Source of the DNA: Sphaeroforma sirkka
Lineage: Eukaryota; Opisthokonta; Ichthyosporea; Ichthyophonida
Length of the DNA stretch: 29,296 nt
Assembly (NCBI GenBank): GCA_001586965.3
Contig: LUCW03001870.1
Span: 102,501-131,796, forward strand
Direction: 5' to 3'
Below the pieces are notes generated by a model. The model ran no database searches. It saw only the letters and a list, made by a program, of their open reading frames with translations, and was not told where the DNA came from. The position numbers and the translations under genes are program-made. Position 1 is the stretch's first letter. Every line of letters begins with the position of its first letter. Of the stretch, positions 22,392 through 29,296 are shown one piece after another.

Positions 22392-23778
22392 GGTGAATAT
22401 CTACATCTACATATGTACAAAAACCCTTCAAGCAGTGTGCGCTCATTAGCGGTCGGTGGTTTTCAACAAGATATTGAAGCGCACAACATACGGACTACCA
22501 CAAGCACAGTGTATTTGTGCTGTGTGAAGTGTACATATACTACATAAATATAGAGGTATTCGTATCTTGTTAACTATGAACTGATAACGTAGCCGGCGTG
22601 TCATAACTAAATTGATGATTCTGTCATTATGTGAGTGTCAAATGTCAACAAACAGATTCAAAGAAATTGGAAAATCGCGCTAGATAAATGAACGCTTAGA
22701 CCCTATATTATCTCAAAGTACTAGATTAGAACGAGTAATTAATTGATTGATAGACCAACTTTATATATAAAATTGTTTTAATTCGTTGATAGATTAATTT
22801 TTACATATCCCATTGGTTTATAACTAGGCATGATTTTTTGACAAGTACTTTTTTGGTCATAATTGGGCGCTTTTTTTTTAGCTTCATATTTTCCAGAAAA
22901 CACATGTCAAAACCCACAACAATGAAATGTCATTTGTTCATTTTCCCAACATTTGTATAGACATCACATTCATAAGTCAACGCACTTTTTTCGTCTACCT
23001 CTTGCTTTGTCCACTTCATTATCTGGGACGCAATATTGCCAGTATGTACATACCAGGATATACTATTCTGCTGTAGGAAAGGCCTTTTATGACAACCTAA
23101 CGAAATGCAATAGAATGTACATAAGAACGACAACAAGGATCGCATTCAATCAGAAGAAAAGAATATTGAAAATGGATAGATAAAAAAGGGTAGAGAAAGA
23201 AAGTCAATTAGGTTGCGCCAAAGATTGTGGAGATACGAATCTGATAGATGGCGCCCACAGATGCGTTAGATGCGAGCGTACAATGCATTCATTCTGTGGG
23301 GTTGTTCTGTGTGTAGGGTATGGTTGATGGTCGTCAGGGATATTGCCTATCAAGTGATAAATGCCTACTGCCAGAAACTGAGCCAAAGAATACGCCACAG
23401 TTGAGCAACGAATTAATAGACTAATCACCGAAGTCGAATTTGTTATGCACGTATGTACTTCCCTGTACCACACCACCAGACTCAGTGCCTCAAGAAGAGA
23501 GCTATGGGGGCCCCAGTCCCCCAGCCCTATTTGCGTGATTTTGTCTACTTTATATTTTGTCCATATTTTGACCTGATATGTCAATAAAAAATGAGTTGAC
23601 TGTAGAGAGGGATACGATGTAAAAGTATAAACATACGGGTGAACACCGCAACGGTCTATTCAGCGATAAGTGCGGTAATACAACCGATTATATTTGTATA
23701 CTCATTAATACGCCATCAGTATATAATAAGCAGTTACAGCAATAGATACTGAATTGATCGATATAATTCAAAGCAAGT
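22392..23778. promoter_or_regulatory. Divergent intergenic region between LCCL gene and CAF16
   Basis: The LCCL gene starts leftward at 22391 and CAF16 starts rightward at 23779, so this 1.4 kb must hold both promoters and 5' leaders unless non-coding exons lie elsewhere. I see no clear paired TATA box at conserved distance. TATATTTGTATA lies near 23689 and a TATATATAA run near 22764. The small open frames here (for example 22930-23183) have no recognisable content. A shared bidirectional promoter is inference. Confidence 0.4.
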
Positions 23779-26700
23779 ATGACTGAATCAAGGGCAAGTG
23801 TCATTGAAGTTACCGGATTGAACTATGCGTACAAGGGTGGTATGCCGGTTCTCTTCGATGTGAACATGAAGGTAACTGATGTTCATCATGTTTTGTTTTG
23901 CAAGTTTTGTCGGACACGTATCCTGATTCGACCTTCTATCGCTATCTGTGACACATATGTAACTGGTGTTCAGAATCATTGAGTGACAAGCGCTACTTGT
24001 TGATGTAATTATGTTCAATGACAGATACCTACCTGTCTCTCAAAACTAATATGTCATTATATACGTTTTACTTTTATGTGCAGATGCCCAAGGGTGCTCG
24101 CTGTTTGTTAGTCGGCGCAAACGGAACTGGTAAGAGCACTCTCCTACGGATTCTGGCAGGTAAAAAGCTGGTTCATAGCACAAAATGCGAAGTCTTGGGC
24201 CATGATCCCTTTCAAAGTACACCCAACGTAAGTATGACATAGGTATTTACTGAATATGTATTGACCTTTGCCCATCGGGTTGCGCATGTACTACTACGGT
24301 CATACACACCATGTGCTTTCTATTTAAAAAACCGATCGCGTACTTTGTGGTGACACGGCAACTGCATCTTCAAAGCACTGCTATGACTTGTCTGCCATAA
24401 CTTGCTTGCAGAATTAATTCAAGCAATATATTATTTAGAACAATGAAGGACATAAACATGTTATATCTCTATATATGTAATATGTGAAGATGAGCTAGGT
24501 TGCATACTGTGACCGGGGTATTTGATTGTGTTCTTCAGCTACCGGCACATCTCACTAAGGCCATATCTAGTAGAGTTCACTGTCTGACTTCCGTGTGTAT
24601 AAACTCACATATACAAATAATACCGCTCGTTTGCATGTGATATCTTGTATGTCTACATGTCAATACTATATACACTTGTGCAAGGGTATAAAAGCGCATG
24701 TACGAGTTCCTGTGATGTGTGTAATGTGAAGACGTTCTTGGTTGCATACTGTGGCCGAGGTATTTGATTGTGTTCTTCAGCTACCTGCACATCTCATTAA
24801 GGCCATATCTAGTAGAGTTCACTGTCCGACTTCCGTGTGTATAAACTCACACTTACTAATAGTACCGCTTGTTTGCATTTGATATCTTGATCTTGTGCGT
24901 CTACGTGGCAATACTATATACGCTTGCGCAAGGGTATAAAAGCGCATGTACGAGTTTCTGTGATGTGTGTATCGCTATTGGTTATCATAGTATGACTAGG
25001 TTGGGATATGTGAGTGTTCTTGGAAGCCTATTCCATTCATATCATCATAACTGTACGAAAATGTCCTACTGAAGCAGAAAATATTTCCTCGAAATCTTCG
25101 CACTTGAATTCTTCTTACATATATACAGGGTCTGACTTACTTAGGTTCGGAGTGGGCGAACAATCCAATCACAAGACAGGACATGCGCGTGACGCAACTC
25201 ATTCGGTCAAGTGGCGGCAACGAATATCGGGAACGTCGGGATCGTTTATTAGACATCCTGGATATCAATCCCAACTGGCGCATGCATGAGGTATGTTTAT
25301 GCGTGAGAAGCGCTGGTTTTGATTTGTGTGTAGCAGCCTATATACTACGAAATCAACGGACGCTTACTGGATACTTGTGGTTTGGGATCTTCTCAATAGG
25401 CCTGCATGTGTAGGTTCATGGAGTTGGTATAACATTTTTATTCCTATTTTGATGTGTGCGTGTGTGTACGAACGTTTGATATACATCTATATGTTCAGAC
25501 TATCAAGTGCTTTGTAGTACTATCATTTATATAACACTTGCGCGATTCATGTGGGGGTTGTTATGCTCTTACTGTTTATTTTCATATCAATTGGTGAGTT
25601 TCATGATCTCCTTTGTTGACACCAGTGCAAGTCTGTGAGTTGGCTTGTCGGTCACTTTGCAGTGCTCAATCGCGCGTGGAGTGAGTATTTGGGGTTGCTG
25701 GTATCAGTAGCATAAAATGGAACTATAGTGCACAATATTTGATCTTTGTACAGATCCCCACACACACACACACACACGATACAGAACAAGCGCGTACTCG
25801 AATGCACCGCTATACGCGTGTACACATTTTATGGTACCTCCTCATCAATTCACTTCTTATTATGTGACCAGGTATCCGATGGAGAGAGGAGACGTGTACA
25901 ATTGCTCTTGGGCTTGATGAAGCCGTTTGATTGCTTGCTACTGGACGAAGTGACCGTTGATCTAGACGTCCTTGTCAGAAGTGATCTGTTAAACTATCTC
26001 AAAAGGGAGACAGAGGAACGGGGGGCCTCTATCCTGGTAGGTCTACTGTAATATACATTCGTGACAACTCCTATTGGAATGTGGTTGAGAAAGCTGTATC
26101 CTTTTAGCTGTCTCTGTACACCAGTTAATTATATTTTCGGTTTGCAGCCTGTTGACTTATCTGATTGTAGACGTGTTTGCGGTTGTGAAGGTATACAAAA
26201 GCTCGTGGAATTGCTCAAGCACTGGTGACACGAATTGAAAAATGAATGCACACACAATCCATAGTTTTCGTCCTAAGCTTGTTGCATTTATCAATTCATG
26301 CCTATAATTTCCAATTGCAGTACGCCATTTATCAATTTATGCCTATGATTTCCAATTGCAGTACGCCACACACATCTTCGATGGCATCGGCGACTGGTGC
26401 ACACATCTCTGCCACCTTTCGAATGGACACATGCGATTGTTGAAGCCCGTAGACGACATTGAAGAGCTTGTGGTAAGTTGTATGTATGTACGGCGCACTG
26501 ACACCACCAATCCGTATCAATGTTGAATGAAAATTAGGTTTAAAGTCGTATGACAACAAACTGTGGTCATGATGTGTTTCTAGTCGAAGTATGAGACATT
26601 TGAGTTCGTGCACTCACCGCTGATCTGATCAAAACAAATAACTTGATGTGGAAAAGGACTCGGTGTTTAGTTATGTGCTGATTTAACTGGTTTTTTTCAG

Positions 26701-27407
26701 CTAGTACTTTAATAGACTTCTTTTATGACTACTGGCGAGTCCAATATATGTTCATTGTTACGATCATTCGCTCTATCCCAGTCATTGAGAGAGGAGGTGT
26801 GCTTTCTATTGGGTAGTAGTTTTATAGACTGAAGACTGCAAGACTGGTCAGATGTTCCCACTCCGTCACGTGTAATGTAGGCCGAAGCGCTTTGACCGCT
26901 TACTTCACAGTGTGGTCGATGTGCTCTGTACCATTCTGACTGAGCGTATCAATGAGTAGCATTCATTGCTATGATAATGTGGGTCTCAGGACCACTTGTA
27001 GGGTGTAGGTGCTATATTCGAGGGGGTCGAATCCCCGGATTCCGCGTTTATTGCTGCGTAGATGACTGTAACTTAGAAATTGATTGAATAGCTGACTAAA
27101 TAGACCTCAGTGTATATTGTACAGCCGTGTTAGGTTCAGGAATATAAACCTCATTTAGAAAGTTATATAGTCTACATACTATTCTGTCAGATCTTAATTG
27201 TTCAATAATCTTGAAACTCACATTCCGGTTGTATCTGCGCCCGTGCTTTAAAAGGCTCTTCGCACCGAGCACAGAAACGCTGGATATGGCGAATCCGCTC
27301 TGTTGCGACTGGTGGAGCAATGGCTCCGAGAAGAGTTTGAGCAACGGAAGAAGGCCAGGTGGACCAAGATCATTGATGAAGATGAGAGAAATCTGTATTT
27401 GACTTAG
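23779..27407 (+). CDS. CAF16: CAF16/ABCI-type soluble ABC ATPase
   Basis: Six phase-0 exons: 23779-23871, 24084-24227, 25129-25290, 25872-26036, 26362-26472 and 27270-27407 (stop TAG), about 270 residues. All motifs of one ATP-binding cassette are present: Walker [10 protein letters not shown]; a Q-loop-region segment [33 protein letters not shown] covering the signature; Walker [12 protein letters not shown]; the H-loop YATHIFDG. TYLGx[14 protein letters not shown] and YATHIFDG are diagnostic of yeast Caf16 and the plant ABCI19-21 group. There is no membrane span. Yeast Caf16 associates with the CCR4-NOT complex; the biochemical role elsewhere is poorly known. The C terminus is a charged helix ([18 protein letters not shown]), as in the family. 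For the last exon I chose the acceptor ACCGAG at 27269 because it keeps phase; the CACAG at 27274 would not join in frame to the preceding exon. Confidence 0.93.
23872..23985 (+). repeat. Possible decayed copy of the first CAF16 donor
   Basis: The donor GTAACTGATGTTCATCAT at 23872 recurs as GTAACTGGTGTTCAGAATCAT at 23959, 87 bp downstream inside the intron. The similarity reaches weakly into the preceding exon end. It is short, so chance cannot be excluded. Confidence 0.45.
24477..24972 (+). repeat. Two tandem copies of about 245 bp in CAF16 intron 2
   Basis: Copy one (about 24477-24720) and copy two (about 24721-24972) are about 90% identical by eye with small indels, sharing GGTATTTGATTGTGTTCTTC, CCATATCTAGTAGAGTTCAC and AAGGGTATAAAAGCGCATGT. 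Each contains a consensus-like TATAAAAG (24687-24694 and 24935-24942). Confidence 0.95.
26285..26366 (+). repeat. 41-bp tandem duplication of the acceptor before CAF16 exon 5
   Basis: CATTTATCAATTYATGCCTA followed by TRATTTCCAATTGCAGTACGC occurs at 26285-26325 and 26326-26366. Both copies contain the whole branch/pyrimidine/AG acceptor and the first codons of the exon. Only the second AG (26360-26361) leads into the conserved YATHIFDG reading. Confidence 0.97.
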
Positions 27408-27589
27408 ATATACAGGTGCATATGCAAGGATAAGAAGAAACCTAATTGATTTTAGGGAATGTAGGATATGTAATAAGATTAGCAATGAACATGAGGATAA
27501 TCCACATCGATATGCTTACCATGTTGTGTCGTCGCGTCGACCTTGTCTTCTAGCCTGATTGCACCTACACTGACGAAATTGATGTACTT

Positions 27590-27990
27590 ATGGCTCGTAA
27601 GCAAATCGATAAGAGTAAAAATTGGACGAGAAATATTGGCGACGACGAGAGCGCAAGTCTTGTGTACAAGCATATGCCATTAACAATGTAAATGGAACAC
27701 GCAGTAATGATATTAGGGTAAATAAATAGTCAAACAGCATTTAAAATGACACAAACACTGTCGGAGCTATACATGCATGTAGTTATTTCAGGAGTGCCAA
27801 ATCTCGTAGTAAAGGAATGAAATCAGTCAGGGGTCCAAGACTCTGGGTGACAACAAGAGTGCAAACAGCATATAACATTTATTATACAACTGGGACTATG
27901 AATAAATAAGATATGCAAAGAAATTATTTGGGTATTGAAACCAGCCAGAGGCACCTCGAGAATACCTCATGTATGACAAATTTATTCCGA
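27590..27990 (+). repeat. Degenerate tandem repeat
   Basis: GGCGACGACGAGAGCGCAAG (27639) resembles GGGTGACAACAAGAGTGCAA (27846), about 207 bp later. GAAATCAGTCAGGGGTCCAA (27819) resembles GAAACCAGCCAGAGGCACCT (27937), 118 bp later. The copies are strongly decayed. Confidence 0.45.
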
Positions 27991-28450
27991 TGTAAAATCA
28001 AGACTGTGTATGTGTTCATCTGTACACGTGTGAACTGATGTATAACTGACAAATGAAGTCGTAATGGGGTTATATGATTATAGCCGTGGAGGAAGTTTGC
28101 TTAAAGTTATAGTTGTGGTTAGATCTACAGTTAAACATTGTACGGAAAGCGTTGGGCTAGAAGTTGCGTCTGGCGTGTACTTGCGGAGCTATCATTGCAT
28201 CTCAAGTAGATGTACACATAAGTCTCTTTGTTATTGTCATTTTTTTTACATACAAGTGGTGAGGGAGGTCGAAGGCCGACCGGTCTATTATAAGGCCTAA
28301 ATGACATGTGTTTTGACACTACTACACAGAAACAAGATTGATATAAATTAAATATGTATCATACATGTGAGTAACTTATTTAATTCACGAACGGTTTAGA
28401 GTGAACTAGCGTTTGTACTTTATACGAACAAAGTAGTGTAATAGCTTACA

Positions 28451-28480
28451 AGGTTGTGAGGACTGATCACCTCACAACCT
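28451..28480. other. Perfect 11-bp inverted repeat (hairpin) with 8-nt loop
   Basis: AGGTTGTGAGG (28451-28461), loop ACTGATCA, then CCTCACAACCT (28470-28480). It could be a transcript hairpin, the collapsed ends of a small element, or a binding palindrome. No T-run follows, so it is not a pol III or bacterial-type terminator. Confidence 0.9.
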
Positions 28481-29093
28481 AAACTTATATAGTCTCAACC
28501 CAGACATTGCCTGCTGTCAGGCCCTCTAGTCACTGACGCAACATCTCGTTTCTGCGTGCCCGGTCGCATCCGTAGCCCGCATCTCACCATATATTATACA
28601 CTACTTTCGCACTACGCTACTATATAGTTTTATGCTCTTCTTCTATTGGCCTATGCATACTGAATCAGCTGTAGACATATACCAATATCATAAGACATAC
28701 AACATTGTTCCCATGACTCACTACTACACATGGACCACACACATAATACTTACATAGTACACATGTATTTGGTGTTTATATGCATATAGCCCTCCGTGTT
28801 CTCACTGCCGCCTTCATAGCCATCAGTATTCAAATATAGGTCACAATCACATAACTGTTGCACGTATGCGAGCGGGGCAACTAGAAATATTCGTATGCAA
28901 AATTATAAGTGCTCTAGAACCTACACCAAATATACGTCATGTCAAACGACTACAAAAATTTATTAGCGTTATGCAAACAAATTGATTGTTATTCTTTTAA
29001 CGTAAGAAATTCAAACCGCAAGCGATTATGAAACCTAGCCCTGTTTTGAATATCCTATTACTCACTATCGCGCCGGTACTACTTTGCACTGTT

Positions 29094-29293
29094 GTTGTGA
29101 TGCATGTCTCATTTTACAGCTCCTAGTTGGAGTGCAAGGGATAAATCCCTCGATAGTGTAAAAACTGATGGTTGCAACATTATACAAGTATATATACCTT
29201 TGCTTGCCTATATATATGTTGTGATGCATGTCACATTTAATTGGGGTGCAAGGAATAAATCCCTCGATAGTGTAAAATTGATGGTTGATAACA
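29094..29293 (+). repeat. Direct repeat with 124-bp period
   Basis: GTTGTGATGCATGTCWCATT followed by GGWGTGCAAGG and ATAAATCCCTCGATAGTGTA occurs at 29094-29177 and again from 29218 to about 29293. The copies are nearly identical apart from a short deletion in the second. The array may continue past the window. Confidence 0.95.
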
Positions 29294-29296
29294 ATA

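Larger units (their letters stand above)
27408..29296. other. No supported gene downstream of CAF16
   Basis: I found no exon with splice sites and protein-like content. The longest ATG frame (28064-28300) has no recognisable motif. The stretch holds degenerate repeats (about 27590-27990), a hairpin (28451-28480) and a direct repeat (29094-29293). Confidence 0.5.

Noticed and set aside
22930-23584. Several short frames in the divergent intergenic region
   Set aside because: Composition is not protein-like (His/Thr/Ser runs) and there are no splice sites linking them to either gene.
26985-27060. tRNA-like T-arm GGGGGTCGAATCCCC followed by GGATTCC
   Set aside because: No matching 5' acceptor strand, D-arm or anticodon arm could be placed at the right distances.
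27096-27673. Minus-strand frames overlapping and following the last CAF16 exon
   Set aside because: The first is antisense to a confirmed exon. The second shows no recognisable motif or splice structure.
28064-28300. Plus-strand ATG frame of 78 codons
   Set aside because: No domain, no neighbouring exons and low-complexity ends, so not supported as a gene.

Overview
The window is nuclear DNA from an intron-rich, microsatellite-rich unicellular eukaryote. The coding sequence is cut into short exons (80-385 bp) with GT-AG introns of up to about 1.7 kb, and there are very long (TA)n tracts. The gene set (a CAP-G-type condensin subunit, a fungal-style LCCL membrane protein and a CAF16-type soluble ABC ATPase) would fit an ichthyosporean-like holozoan or an early fungal relative. 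That placement is inference; no rRNA or other marker is present to settle it.

Layout. (1) 1-3192, plus strand: the 3' end of a condensin HEAT-subunit gene (CAP-G/NCAPG-like), four exons with matching phases, closing in an acidic serine-rich tail. (2) 3401-3711: a (TA)n array of about 300 bp. (3) 3720-8200: a block of different texture (AT-rich, no splice structure I can follow) with unrecognised minus-strand coding relics, several tandem duplications and a telomere-like TTTAGGG/TTTTAGGG array that ends in an inverted unit. (4) 8200-10700: mostly empty, with a small minisatellite and another unrecognised coding relic. (5) 10734-22391, minus strand: a gene of about 11.7 kb and at least twelve exons for a multi-pass membrane protein with an N-terminal helix, an LCCL domain, further helices and a C-terminal fibronectin-III-like domain, the architecture of the uncharacterised fungal LCCL membrane proteins. 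(6) 22392-23778: a divergent intergenic region. (7) 23779-27407, plus strand: a complete six-exon CAF16/ABCI-type ATPase gene with no membrane domain. (8) 27408-29296: no gene I can support, only a hairpin and degenerate repeats.

The most striking recurring signal is not a gene. In all three genes, introns carry decayed copies of the neighbouring exon edge together with its splice site: donor-side copies in the NCAPG-like gene, in two LCCL introns and possibly in CAF16, and acceptor-side copies in the NCAPG-like gene and CAF16. The spacing is about 40-300 bp and the copies range from near-identical to about 70% similar by eye. Repeated local tandem duplication across exon-intron borders, followed by decay of the spare copy, looks like an ordinary mode of intron growth here.

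The three host genes have no evident pathway link. Only the head-to-head LCCL/CAF16 pair shares a possible promoter region.
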